DNA of 51,668 bases from assembly GCA_964425585.1 (NCBI GenBank), contig CAYRMG010000006.1, forward strand, positions 1 through 51,668, in the 5' to 3' direction. Source of the stretch: Aquifex sp964425585 (lineage in GTDB: Bacteria; Aquificota; Aquificia; Aquificales; Aquificaceae). The translations under genes were made by a program, and so were the position numbers. Under the pieces are notes generated by a model. It was not told the origin of the DNA, searched no databases, and saw only the letters and a list, made by a program, of their open reading frames with translations. Of this stretch, positions 8,337 through 16,642 are shown piece by piece (within the stretch, counting starts at the first letter, position 1; each line of letters starts with the position of its first letter).

Positions 8337-8984
8337 ATGAAGTTAACCATATATCTCATCACGGACGACAAATACTTCAAAGATAGAGATTTATACGAGA
8401 CCATAGAGAAAGCACTTCAGGGAGGTGTTACCGCGGTTCAGTATAGATTTAAGAACAAAACCACGAGGGAGATGTATGAAGAGCTTTTAAAATTGAGAGA
8501 GCTGACAAGAAAGTATAACGCTGACCTTGTGGTCAACGACCGAGTTGACCTTGCCCTTGCGGTAGATGCGGACGGTGTTCACGTCGGTAAGGAAGACCTT
8601 CCCCCAGAGGCAGTCAGGAAAATAGTAGGAGACAAGATGTATATAGGCTATACGGCGAACAGCCTTGAAGAGGTCAAAAAAGCTCAAGAGCTACCCGTTG
8701 ATTACATAGGTTTCGGTTCCATTTATCACACTTCAACAAAAGAAAATTACAGATACGTGGGACTTGATGCCTTAAAAGAAGCGGTAAGTATCTCCAAAAA
8801 ACCTATCGTATGCATAGGGGGAATAATGCCCTACAGGGTTCCCGAAGTTATCCGTGCGGGTTGCAGAAATATAGCCACTTCCGCAGGTATTTTGGGTTTT
8901 GAGGATGTAAAGAAAGCAGCGGAATCCTTCAGAAGAGCTTATCAGGAAACGATGAGGATGCTTATGCTTATGGGAAAAGCCTGA
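8337..8984 (+). CDS. thiE: Thiamine phosphate synthase
   Basis: 215 residues. ThiE couples HMP-pyrophosphate with thiazole phosphate carboxylate to make thiamine phosphate, in a cytosolic TIM barrel. Marks are TAVQYRFKNK (pyrophosphate-binding Gln/Arg/Lys), VVNDRVDLAL, ADGVHVGKEDLP, the phosphate loop IGFGSIYHTSTK, and IVCIGGI near residue 165. The loop reads GSIYHTSTK where many ThiE have GPxFPTxTK; a TenI-like paralogue is a weaker alternative. I start at ATG 8337 because CGGAGGA precedes it; upstream extension runs into the tRNA. bioD overlaps by 1 nt (TGATG). No TPP riboswitch was seen: the leader is taken up by tRNA-Ser. Confidence 0.9.
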   Translation: MKLTIYLITDDKYFKDRDLYETIEKALQGGVTAVQYRFKNKTTREMYEELLKLRELTRKYNADLVVNDRVDLALAVDADGVHVGKEDLPPEAVRKIVGDKMYIGYTANSLEEVKKAQELPVDYIGFGSIYHTSTKENYRYVGLDALKEAVSISKKPIVCIGGIMPYRVPEVIRAGCRNIATSAGILGFEDVKKAAESFRRAYQETMRMLMLMGKA

Positions 8985-9646
8985 TGGAACTCCTCATAAC
9001 GGGCACGGATACGGGAGTAGGAAAAACTTTTATAGCCTACAATCTGGCACGGGCTTTTAAGGAAAAGGGTAAAAAGGTAGCCTGTTTTAAACCCGTGGAA
9101 ACTTACGTCAAAGACATACCGCAGGATGGAAAACTTCTCTCACAGGCAACGGGACAGAGTATAGACGAGGTTGTCCCGATTAGATATTCTTTACCCCTTT
9201 CCCCTTATGCTGCTACCATTGAAGAGGGAAAAGATTTTTCCCTTGAGGAATTAAAAGAAAGGTTTGAGAAGTTAAAGGAAAGCTATGAGGTTGTTCTTGT
9301 TGAAGGAGCGGGAGGGCTTGCGGTTCCTATAAAAAGAAATTACACCTATCTAAATCTCGCACTGGATTGGAGCCTCCCCATACTTATCGTTGCAAGAGCG
9401 GGACTCGGGACATTAAACCATACATACCTCACATGGTATTACGCAAAAACGAAAGGCGTTCAGGTCGTCGGAATAATATTAAACGGCGAGACGGGAAAAG
9501 ATATATCCGAAAGAACAAACCCTTCAATAATTGAGGAAATGACGGGTATAAAGCCACTTGTAATACCTAAGGTAGAAGGTAATGAACTACCGACCGAGTT
9601 TAAGAACAAGTTATATAACTATATCTTGTCCGGCTTAAGCCCGTAA
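8984..9646 (+). CDS. bioD: Dethiobiotin synthetase
   Basis: 220 residues. BioD closes the ureido ring of dethiobiotin from diaminopelargonic acid, CO2 and ATP, the penultimate biotin step. It has the deviant P-loop GTDTGVGKT (residues 7-15), the KPVETY stretch near residue 38 and VLVEGAGGLAVPI near residue 107, both typical. It is translationally coupled to thiE through TGATG. Its last 28 bp overlap the convergent PBP gene. No other bio genes are in the window. Confidence 0.95.
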   Translation: MELLITGTDTGVGKTFIAYNLARAFKEKGKKVACFKPVETYVKDIPQDGKLLSQATGQSIDEVVPIRYSLPLSPYAATIEEGKDFSLEELKERFEKLKESYEVVLVEGAGGLAVPIKRNYTYLNLALDWSLPILIVARAGLGTLNHTYLTWYYAKTKGVQVVGIILNGETGKDISERTNPSIIEEMTGIKPLVIPKVEGNELPTEFKNKLYNYILSGLSP

Positions 9647-11358
9647 ATCGTAGCTACTCTTTCGGCAAGCTCTTTAAAGTAGGGTGCGGCAACAGTTCCC
9701 CCGAATAATTCTTTACCTCTCGGTTCATCTACGAGAATTATTGCGGTAAACTTTGGTTCTTTAGGGAAAAATCCCACAAAGAACGTCGTTACTTTTTTCT
9801 TTGAATACCTTCTTAATTTTTTGTCATACTTCTGAGCTGTTCCGGTTTTTCCCCCTATGTAAAAGTAAGCGCTCCTTGCACGCTTTCCCGTTCCTTCCTC
9901 AACAACCCTTATAAGTGCGTTTCTTACCCACATTACGGTTCTTTCTGAAATATTCGTAGGCTCAACTTTTGTTTCCTCATCTTCAAGTATTGAAGGCTTT
10001 ACATACTTTCCTAAAATGAGTGTATTAAAGGAACTTAAGAAGTGAAGTGCATTGAATGCTAAACCCTGTCCTATGGAAGCGTAAGCTCTATTTACATCAT
10101 TACTCAGGGGGTTTATCTTCGGATTTGTCTCCCCTATCAGAATCCCGGGAGTTTTTTTTAGCCTGAAGATTTCCAGAAGGTTGGAAAACTCCTTCGGCGA
10201 GAGCATTAAACCGACTTTCATAGCTCCTACATTTGAGGAGTAGATTAATATGTCATCGGGTTTTATATACTTCCGGCTTCTTAGATAAAGTGAGATGTCC
10301 CTTATTACCTTTTTGTCAAGCTTGAAAACTCCGTAGTTAATCTCTATTAGGGAATTCCTTTTTATATATCCTCTCTCAAGTGCGTATGTGATAACAAAGG
10401 GCTTAAAAGTGGAGCCGACCTCAAATAGGTCGTTTACCCCGAAGTTTTTAGTGTATTTTGGAAAATACTTAACGTAGTTGTTCGGGTCATAGTCGGGATA
10501 CGTTGTAAAACCCCTTACCTTTCCCGTTTCCGATTCCATGACTATGATAACAACCTTCTTCGGATGCCAACGCCTTACGATTTTTCTTTTAAGCCTTTCA
10601 ATGAAGGTTTGCACCGTGTAGTCTATGGATAGCTTTAAGTTCTCGGGAGGGGCGAAACTATTTTCTTTAAGTTCAACAAGCTTCAAACCTCTATCGTTAT
10701 AAACGATAAGTTTCACGTTGCCTTTTCCGTTCCCCGTAAGGTATTTATTAAACTGGTATTCTAAACCTTCCCCTCCTTCTCCTTCTTTATTAACGAAACC
10801 TATAAGGTTTGAAGCAAAGCGCCGGTGGGGATAATAGCGTTCATACCTCTCCGAAACACCTACATGGGCGGAAATGTAGGGTTTAGTGAATTTTTTATCT
10901 TTCTTACTGTAATCAACCTCCTTTATTATTTTTTCAACAATATACCTTTTTTCTACGGGAAATTTTATAAATTCCGTCACTTTTTTGTTTCTTAACTTAT
11001 CAAGCTTTATTTTTAAACGTCTGTATGGGATATTTAACTCTTTGGAAAGTTTTTTTAAAAATCGTTCCTCTTTTTCTTTGTCTTTAAACAGATAAAATTT
11101 ATAAAGATATATGTATCCCACCGGATAACTTATAGCGAGGGGAATGCCTTTTCTGTCTAAAATACTTCCCCTGAAGATTTGAACCTTGAGTATTTCCGCA
11201 TTCTTCCCGAACTCTTCAAGAATTTCTTCTTTAAACAAATTTATGTAGATTAATCTGCCGAAGAAAATTAAAGGAATAAACAGAATAAAGAGCAAAAATA
11301 TTATTAATCTGCTTTTGAAAGCTTTTTCCCTTTCCCTGTATCTTATTAAGTGTTCCAC
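9619..11358 (-). CDS. Class B penicillin-binding protein (FtsI/PBP2 type transpeptidase)
   Basis: 579 residues. It cross-links peptidoglycan peptides in the periplasm. After a short cytoplasmic tail comes one membrane anchor (about 17-38), then the PBP dimerisation region beginning with RGSILDRKG (about 63-71), and a transpeptidase domain with SxxK (Ser316-TFK), SxN (SSN at 374-376) and KTG (504-506). The layout without PASTA or glycosyltransferase domains fits FtsI or PBP2; size and the start RGSILDR favour FtsI. The likely partner is the SEDS protein at 6088. It lies 8 bp after the exported protein at 11367 and overlaps bioD by 28 bp in convergent orientation. Confidence 0.92.
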   Translation of the reverse strand: MEHLIRYREREKAFKSRLIIFLLFILFIPLIFFGRLIYINLFKEEILEEFGKNAEILKVQIFRGSILDRKGIPLAISYPVGYIYLYKFYLFKDKEKEERFLKKLSKELNIPYRRLKIKLDKLRNKKVTEFIKFPVEKRYIVEKIIKEVDYSKKDKKFTKPYISAHVGVSERYERYYPHRRFASNLIGFVNKEGEGGEGLEYQFNKYLTGNGKGNVKLIVYNDRGLKLVELKENSFAPPENLKLSIDYTVQTFIERLKRKIVRRWHPKKVVIIVMESETGKVRGFTTYPDYDPNNYVKYFPKYTKNFGVNDLFEVGSTFKPFVITYALERGYIKRNSLIEINYGVFKLDKKVIRDISLYLRSRKYIKPDDILIYSSNVGAMKVGLMLSPKEFSNLLEIFRLKKTPGILIGETNPKINPLSNDVNRAYASIGQGLAFNALHFLSSFNTLILGKYVKPSILEDEETKVEPTNISERTVMWVRNALIRVVEEGTGKRARSAYFYIGGKTGTAQKYDKKLRRYSKKKVTTFFVGFFPKEPKFTAIILVDEPRGKELFGGTVAAPYFKELAERVATIYGLKPDKI

Positions 11359-11366
11359 TATAAATA

Positions 11367-12074
11367 TTATCTAATTCTCTTATAACCTTCGGGAAGTCTG
11401 TATATGTAATCGGGAATGTTTACCTTCCGAACAGATATCACCTGGGAATAAGTAAGGAAAACCTTCCTTTGCTCCGTTCTTATCACTCCCCCGAACTTTT
11501 CCAAGATATTATCAAGAAAGCTCTTTACTTCCTTCAGAGGAATATTTTTCTCCGTAAGGTTCATCTCCTTCATAAGGGCTTTTATGAAGTTTATGTAAAA
11601 CTCGTTTTCAAGGGCATTAGCCTCTGTTAACTCCTTCCACTCCCTTGTATACCATTGGACGATTTCTTGTTTCTCTCCCATAAAACTCGCTTTTACGATA
11701 ACCTTTCTGGCTCTATACTTTCCTATCTTCTTGTATTCGTCTGTGGGAATGAATGCATCCTCCTTCAGCCTGCAGATTCTTTTTTCACAATCTATAAACG
11801 GTAAGGAAACGAGGAAAAGGGGAGCCATTTTTGAAAAGTCCATATAAGACTTTGTGCTTTTTATCACTCGGTATATCTTAGGTTTTCCGTTCTCTACTTT
11901 TTGAACCATAAACTCTCCGTCCGTTTCCGTTATCAATGCATCTTTAGTTAGGTAAACTTTCCTTTTTATCTCTTTTTTCAGATTAAAGCTTCCGATACTC
12001 CCGTTTATTTCGGTTATGAGGTATCCCTCTACACCGAAGGTAAGGGAAATTATGAGTAAAAATATCAAGAGCAT
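11367..12074 (-). CDS. Exported protein of unknown function, possibly LolA/DUF4412-like fold
   Basis: 235 residues. The N-terminal hydrophobic stretch (about 1-15) is a probable signal peptide. The rest is beta-rich then helical, with repeated short strands (GYLITEINGSIGSFN, KVYLTKDALITETDG) and one Cys pair (DCEKRICR near residue 97) that could form a disulfide. The strand pattern and the phrase YRVIKSTKSYMDF recall periplasmic DUF4412/LolA-like proteins that bind lipids or report oxidation of substrates, but I cannot identify the family with certainty. It is upstream of and 8 bp from the PBP gene, so a periplasmic role is plausible. Only 16 bp separate its ATG from the divergent gene at 12091. 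Confidence 0.6.
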   Translation of the reverse strand: MLLIFLLIISLTFGVEGYLITEINGSIGSFNLKKEIKRKVYLTKDALITETDGEFMVQKVENGKPKIYRVIKSTKSYMDFSKMAPLFLVSLPFIDCEKRICRLKEDAFIPTDEYKKIGKYRARKVIVKASFMGEKQEIVQWYTREWKELTEANALENEFYINFIKALMKEMNLTEKNIPLKEVKSFLDNILEKFGGVIRTEQRKVFLTYSQVISVRKVNIPDYIYRLPEGYKRIR

Positions 12075-12078
12075 AAAA

Positions 12079-12086
12079 TAATATTA
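12079..12086. promoter_or_regulatory. Symmetric bidirectional -10 element
   Basis: TAATATTA is a perfect palindrome. Read on either strand it gives TAATAT ending 6 nt before a start codon: ATG 12091 on plus and ATG 12074 on minus. The whole intergenic space is 16 bp, leaving no room for separate promoters or ribosome sites. Confidence 0.55.
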
Positions 12087-12090
12087 ACTT

Positions 12091-12540
12091 ATGAAGGTTG
12101 ATTTAAGCAATCTCTTAAAGAAAGAGGAAACTCCTTTCAAAAGCGTGGATGAAGCAAAGGACTACGTTGCGAGGTATACGTTGAGCTTTATAAACATAGA
12201 GCTTGAAGGGACTAAAAGGGAGGAGTGGGAAAAGACTCTTGAAACATGGTGCAGGATGTGTGAGTTTGCAAAGAGTTTGTTAAAGCTTCCCGAAGAAAAA
12301 AGGAAGGAGCTGTATAGAAAATTCGGCTTTGATACGATGATGGAAGGAATTATGGAAGACCTTGTGAAGGTTTTATACGGCTTTTACTCCCTCGGAATAC
12401 TGAAGGAAAAGGAAAGAGCTTACAAAGTTCTTGAAAGAGCCGTTGAGCTTATTGAGAATGAAGAAAACTTAATAGAGCGGGAAAGACTAAACAGGGAAGC
12501 GCTGAAGTTTATAAAGGAATTTATAAGGAAGAAAGATTAA
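12091..12540 (+). CDS. Hypothetical all-helical cytosolic protein
   Basis: 149 residues, family not recognised. Nearly all charged amphipathic helix (KREEWEKTLETWCRMCEF near residue 50, then Glu/Lys-rich helices to the end), no signal peptide or membrane segment. It has a CRMC pair near residues 58-61, but no metal-binding partner is evident. The start has no Shine-Dalgarno and lies 6 nt after a symmetric -10 element shared with the exported protein gene on the other strand. Its TAA stop is formed by TTAA at 12537-12540, which also gives the metK stop. Confidence 0.7.
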   Translation: MKVDLSNLLKKEETPFKSVDEAKDYVARYTLSFINIELEGTKREEWEKTLETWCRMCEFAKSLLKLPEEKRKELYRKFGFDTMMEGIMEDLVKVLYGFYSLGILKEKERAYKVLERAVELIENEENLIERERLNREALKFIKEFIRKKD

Positions 12541-13739
12541 GCGACTGCAAACTCCTTGTTTAAGAATTTCTTCCAGGTGCTTGGCATCTGATCCAGTTCC
12601 TCGTTTACTATGCGTCTTATCGGTTCCTCTATACCTTTTATGTCCTTCTTAGTCCTTACCTTTACATCGCAAACCTGAGGCTCATTTATGGGCTTTCCTA
12701 TCTGGGAAACGAGATAACAGTAAGCTTCTTCCACTTCTTCAACTTCGTTCACCACCCTATCCGCTATGATGTTAGCAACAACGTTGTAAATCTTACCTAT
12801 ATGGGATACGGGATTCTTTCCCGCTGCAGCCTCAAGACTCATGGGTCTGTAGGGAGTTATAAGGCCGTTAACCCTGTTACCCCTTCCCACCTGCCCGTCG
12901 TCCCCCTGTTCGGCGGAAGTTCCCGTAACGGTTATGTAAACGCTTCCTCTTTCGGGGTCATCCGCGGTGTTTACGAATACCTCAACCTCCCTTCGGGTTA
13001 AGCCCGTTGCCATTTCTTCAACGGTTTTCCTTATATACTCCTTCTTTTCAAGGTAATCCTTCACGTCTTTTACGTATTTACTTACAAAAGCGCAGGCTAT
13101 TGTGAGTCTTATCCTGTTTCCTATTCTTACACCCATTACCTTTATATCCTCTCCCACATAAGGGTTTTCATCTTTAAAGGATGGTGCATTCAGGAGTTGT
13201 TCCGTCTCAAAGACTATCCTTTCAACGTCGTCAAGGGGTGCGTATCCGACACCGAAAGATGTATCGTTTGCCAGAGGAACCTCTCCCTTTTGTTGAAACC
13301 TAAGGAAGAGGTCAACCAAGTCCTTACTTCCGGGCTTTATTCTCGGTTTTATTATTACATGCTTGTCGGGGTCAAGGTTTCTGATGTTCTCCTTTATCCA
13401 GTTTCTTGCAACCTCTACCGCAAGCTCTTCAACGGGAAGGGTATTCCCTTCAAACTCCTTTAGAGCTCTTCCGACAAGGTATATCTCTATAGGTGATATT
13501 ACTTCTCCTCCCCCGAATACGGGATTTGCCTCACCGCCCACAAGAAGGGCTTTATCAACGTTGTGGTGCATAATCGCGCCGAAACGCTCTATATACAGCT
13601 TTGAAAGGGCTACAGAAAGCTCTTCCGCAAGGTTATCGCATATCGTATCCGGGTGCCCTATTCCCTTTCTTTCAACAATTTCCGCGTCCTGCTCGTAAAC
13701 GGGTTCAAAGGTCATGGGCGTGATGACGATATTCCTCAA
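12537..13739 (-). CDS. metK: S-adenosylmethionine synthetase, archaeal type
   Basis: 400 residues. It makes S-adenosylmethionine from methionine and ATP. It belongs to the archaeal AdoMet synthetase family, which differs strongly from bacterial MetK: near the start ERKGIGHPDTICDNLAEE, then HHNVDKALLVGGEA, and in the second half NTADDPERGSVYITVTG with GDDGQVGRGNRVNG and the phrase YRPMSLEAAAGKNPVSH. The start is TTG at 13739, supported by AGGAGG seven bases upstream; no in-frame ATG fits. Its product feeds the salvage loop (mtaD at 16643, mtnDCB at 40328-42528). It shares a TTAA stop overlap with the gene at 12091. Confidence 0.95.
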   Translation of the reverse strand: MRNIVITPMTFEPVYEQDAEIVERKGIGHPDTICDNLAEELSVALSKLYIERFGAIMHHNVDKALLVGGEANPVFGGGEVISPIEIYLVGRALKEFEGNTLPVEELAVEVARNWIKENIRNLDPDKHVIIKPRIKPGSKDLVDLFLRFQQKGEVPLANDTSFGVGYAPLDDVERIVFETEQLLNAPSFKDENPYVGEDIKVMGVRIGNRIRLTIACAFVSKYVKDVKDYLEKKEYIRKTVEEMATGLTRREVEVFVNTADDPERGSVYITVTGTSAEQGDDGQVGRGNRVNGLITPYRPMSLEAAAGKNPVSHIGKIYNVVANIIADRVVNEVEEVEEAYCYLVSQIGKPINEPQVCDVKVRTKKDIKGIEEPIRRIVNEELDQMPSTWKKFLNKEFAVA

Positions 13740-13789
13740 TCCCTTACCTCCTGAACTACTTATGAACTTTATTAGTATATATTAAAGCG

Positions 13790-14770
13790 ATGGAAAACAG
13801 CGGTAAGGTTTTGGGTCTTGCAAAAGAGCTCGGAGCCGAAGTTATCCAAACCCACGCCTCCTGGGTGTTAATACTTCCCGACATCGTCTACAAGATAAAA
13901 AAGCCCGTAAACTTCGGATTCCTTGATTACTCCACCCTTGAGAAGAGAAAGGATATGTGTTTCAAAGAAGTTGAATTAAACAGAAGATTGTGTTCCTGGA
14001 TATACCTCGGAGTTGTTCCCATAAGTGAAGAAAAGGGTAGATGGGTTATTGAGAGTGATAAGAATATCGTTGAATATGCTGTGAAAATGAAAAGGATTCC
14101 CGATGAGAGTCTTCTTTCAAACAGGCTTGAAATCACAACGGAAGGGGAAATGGAAAAGGTTGCGGAGGTTGTTGCACACTTCCATATGAGGGCAAAGAGG
14201 GTTGACGATTTCGGAAAAATTGAGGTTATGAAGTTCAACACCGATGAGAATTTCCGACAAACGGAAAAGTATATAGGAATAACCATATCACGTGAGGATT
14301 ACGAGTTTATAAGGGAAAGAACAAACAGATTTTACGAAGTTCACAAGAAGTTGTTTGAGAAAAGAATGAAAGAAGGAAAAATAAGGGACGGACACGGGGA
14401 TATAAGAACGGAACACGTAGCCTTTTTGAAGGAAGGTATATGCATATTTGACTGTATAGAGTTTAACGACAGGTTCAGATACGGAGATGTTCTGAACGAT
14501 ATGTGTTTTCTCTCTATGGAACTTGAGTATTTCGGGAAGAACAATCTCGCAAAAGCGTATGAGGAAGCATACAGGGAAGCAACAAAAGATGAGGATTTTG
14601 ACGTTATGCTTCCCTTCTTCAAGTGTTATAGGGCTTACGTAAGGGGAAAGGTCAATTCCTTCCTGCTTGATGACCCGAACCTGAATGAGGAAGAGAAAGA
14701 AAAAGCAAAAGAAAGGGCTAAAAAACTCTTTGAACTTGCGAAAGAGTATGCCAAGATTATACCCTTATGA
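13790..14770 (+). CDS. Aminoglycoside phosphotransferase-fold kinase (COG2187-like)
   Basis: 326 residues. The C-terminal half shows kinase-fold marks of the aminoglycoside/choline kinase superfamily: DGHGDIRTEHVAF (near residue 199, catalytic loop His-Gly-Asp) and FDCIEFNDRFRYGDVLNDM (metal-binding Asp region). The N-terminus has SWVLILPDIVYKIKKPVNFGF, typical of COG2187 proteins, whose substrate is unknown. There is no reason to call it a resistance gene: it sits in a housekeeping run and overlaps hemD by ATGA. A TATATT hexamer (13778-13783) ends 6 nt before the ATG, with no Shine-Dalgarno. Confidence 0.75.
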   Translation: MENSGKVLGLAKELGAEVIQTHASWVLILPDIVYKIKKPVNFGFLDYSTLEKRKDMCFKEVELNRRLCSWIYLGVVPISEEKGRWVIESDKNIVEYAVKMKRIPDESLLSNRLEITTEGEMEKVAEVVAHFHMRAKRVDDFGKIEVMKFNTDENFRQTEKYIGITISREDYEFIRERTNRFYEVHKKLFEKRMKEGKIRDGHGDIRTEHVAFLKEGICIFDCIEFNDRFRYGDVLNDMCFLSMELEYFGKNNLAKAYEEAYREATKDEDFDVMLPFFKCYRAYVRGKVNSFLLDDPNLNEEEKEKAKERAKKLFELAKEYAKIIPL

Positions 14771-15462
14771 GGGTAATTCTTACCAGGGAAGAAGAGGATT
14801 TAAAAAAGGACAAGGAGATTTTTATAAATGAAGGTTTTGAGGTAGTAGAGCTACCCCTTATAAAAACCGTTCCCATTGATTTTAAACTTCCGCTTGAGGA
14901 ATACGATTACATAGTCTTTCAGAGTAAAAGAGCGGTCAAATACTTTCTTGATAAAGAAAAAATCCGAAAAGGGGCTAAGATTGTCTCGGTAGGGGGAACT
15001 ACTTCGGAAGAGCTGAGAAAATACGGGTATGAACCCGATTACGTTCCCGAAGAAGAAAATGTAAGAGGGTTGATAAGATTATTCAGGATACTCAGAAAAG
15101 GGAAGGTTTTGATTCCCCGTTCAAGCATAGGGAGAAGGGAACTTATAAACTTCCTCCTTGAGGAGAATTTTGAGGTTTTCCCCGTTGATGTTTACACTAT
15201 TGAGCCTATTATTTACGATACAAAAACCCTGAAGGAAAAACTAAAGGGGGACTACATTCTCTTTTACAGTCCATCCGCGGTTGAGTCCTTTTTTGCAAAT
15301 TTGCAAAAAGCGGGTATAAAGACGGATAAGCTAAAGCTCAATTACGTAGCGATTGGTAAAACTACAAAAAAAGCACTTGAAAAGGAAGGTTTAACGAATA
15401 TACTCGTTTCTCCAAAACCCTCAACCGAAGAGGTTGTGAAACTTCTGAAGGAAACGGCATAA
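14767..15462 (+). CDS. hemD: Uroporphyrinogen-III synthase
   Basis: 231 residues. HemD cyclises hydroxymethylbilane with inversion of ring D, giving the haem/sirohaem/cobalamin precursor. The family is poorly conserved; recognition rests on the start MRVILTREEED, YDYIVFQSKRAVKYF near residue 42, the GGTTSEEL stretch near residue 77, a YTIEP-type turn near residue 142, and YILFYSPSAVESFF near residue 158 followed by VAIGKTTKKALEKEG near residue 194. Length and two-domain symmetry fit. It overlaps the kinase gene by 4 bp. Confidence 0.9.
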   Translation: MRVILTREEEDLKKDKEIFINEGFEVVELPLIKTVPIDFKLPLEEYDYIVFQSKRAVKYFLDKEKIRKGAKIVSVGGTTSEELRKYGYEPDYVPEEENVRGLIRLFRILRKGKVLIPRSSIGRRELINFLLEENFEVFPVDVYTIEPIIYDTKTLKEKLKGDYILFYSPSAVESFFANLQKAGIKTDKLKLNYVAIGKTTKKALEKEGLTNILVSPKPSTEEVVKLLKETA

Positions 15463-15483
15463 AACTTGCATTAATAAAAATGG

Positions 15484-16332
15484 ATGGTAAAGGAGAAAAC
15501 CCTGAAAGAAGAGGTAAAATTTGAAGGAGTAGGAATACATACGGGAGAAAAGGCTAAGGTTATCCTTTTTCCCGAAGAAGAAGGAACGGGGATAAGGTTC
15601 TTCAAGGAGGGTGTATTTATACCCGCGAGGTATGAGTTTGTTGTAAACACAAACCACTCAACCGACCTCGGAAGGGAAGGAAAAGTTATAAAGACTGTTG
15701 AACATATTCTTTCGGTTCTTCATCTGCTCGGGATAACGAATCTCACGATAGAGGTAAGAGGGAATGAAATCCCCATAATGGACGGAAGCGGTCGGGAATT
15801 CTACAAAGTTCTTAAGAATTTAATCCTTGAGCAGGAAAAAGAAGCGGAGTATTTCAAGGTTAAAAAGATTGTTGAGATTTTTAAGGAAAACAGCTATATT
15901 AGGGTTCTTCCTTCCGCGGAGCTTGAGATTACCTACGAAGGGGAGTTTAACAACTTTCTCGGAAGAAGGAAGTTTACCTTCAGAAGGGGAAGGGAAGAGG
16001 ATATAGTGCTTGCGAGAACATTCTGCTTTGATTGGGAGATAGAGTTTATAAAGAAAGCGGGACTGGGAAAGGGGGGAAGTCTTGAGAATACACTCGTTAT
16101 GGGAAAAGACAAAGTTTACAACCCCGAAGGGCTCAGGTATGAAGATGAACCGCTAAGGCACAAGGTTTTTGACATAGTTGGGGATTTATACCTTCTCGGA
16201 AAACCCTTCTTGGGAAGAGTTTACTCCTTCAGGGGAGGACACAGTCTCAATTATGAACTTGTAAAGAAACTCGCAGAGCTTGAGAAATCTCAGGGAATGA
16301 TTACGGAGAAAGTTTCACAATACACAACATGA
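15484..16332 (+). CDS. lpxC: UDP-3-O-acyl-N-acetylglucosamine deacetylase
   Basis: 282 residues. LpxC performs the committed step of lipid A synthesis and is a zinc amidase. Residues EGVGIHTGE open the fold; TVEHILSVLHLLG near residue 76 holds a zinc His and catalytic Glu; FCFDWEIEFI and GLGKGGSLENTLV follow; RHKVFDIVGDLYLLG near residue 230 gives the second zinc His and Asp; GGHSLNYELV near the end contains the conserved His. The sequence is strikingly close to Aquifex LpxC as remembered. The gene ends with a 4-bp ATGA overlap with the next one. Confidence 0.97.
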   Translation: MVKEKTLKEEVKFEGVGIHTGEKAKVILFPEEEGTGIRFFKEGVFIPARYEFVVNTNHSTDLGREGKVIKTVEHILSVLHLLGITNLTIEVRGNEIPIMDGSGREFYKVLKNLILEQEKEAEYFKVKKIVEIFKENSYIRVLPSAELEITYEGEFNNFLGRRKFTFRRGREEDIVLARTFCFDWEIEFIKKAGLGKGGSLENTLVMGKDKVYNPEGLRYEDEPLRHKVFDIVGDLYLLGKPFLGRVYSFRGGHSLNYELVKKLAELEKSQGMITEKVSQYTT

Positions 16333-16631
16333 AGGTATTTCTTTACGACACGAACCTTATTCTATCTTCCAGGATAAAGAGCCAGTTGAGAAATCTGAAT
16401 GCGGAACTTGTAAAAAAGGAAGATGCGGGAAAGGATACGGTAGCACTCATAAACCTTGAAGCCCCCAAAGCCCTTGAGCTTATAAAGGAGCTAAAGGAAA
16501 AGGGAGCTAAAGTTATCGGATACTGCGGTCATAAAAACCTTACCCTTATAGAGGAAGCAAAAAAGCTCGGAGTAGATGAAGTAGTTCCGAACAGCAGCGT
16601 AGCGGGAGACCTAAAGACATTACTGGGTTAA
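16329..16631 (+). CDS. Receiver-like domain protein without phosphoacceptor
   Basis: 100 residues with the alternating alpha/beta pattern of a CheY-like receiver: a start MKVFLYDTNLILSSRI, a central strand VALINLEAP where receivers carry the phosphorylated Asp (LxxDxxxP), and VIGYCGHKN (switch region) near residue 65. The phosphoacceptor Asp is replaced (Asn-Leu-Glu), so it is probably not phosphorylated; role unknown. ATGA overlap with lpxC and 11 bp to mtaD make it part of this operon. A second degenerate receiver occurs at 22925-24493. Confidence 0.65.
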   Translation: MKVFLYDTNLILSSRIKSQLRNLNAELVKKEDAGKDTVALINLEAPKALELIKELKEKGAKVIGYCGHKNLTLIEEAKKLGVDEVVPNSSVAGDLKTLLG

Positions 16632-16634
16632 AAT
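16629..16634 (+). promoter_or_regulatory. Candidate -10 element for mtaD, starting at the upstream stop codon
   Basis: TAAAAT ends 8 nt before the mtaD ATG. Its first three bases are the TAA stop of the receiver-like gene. No Shine-Dalgarno lies between, so an internal promoter giving leaderless mtaD mRNA is plausible. Confidence 0.4.
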
Positions 16635-16642
16635 TTCCTTTT

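Noticed and set aside
13790..14770. Antibiotic resistance phosphotransferase
   Set aside because: The kinase fold is shared with many housekeeping enzymes; operon context is haem and lipid A synthesis.
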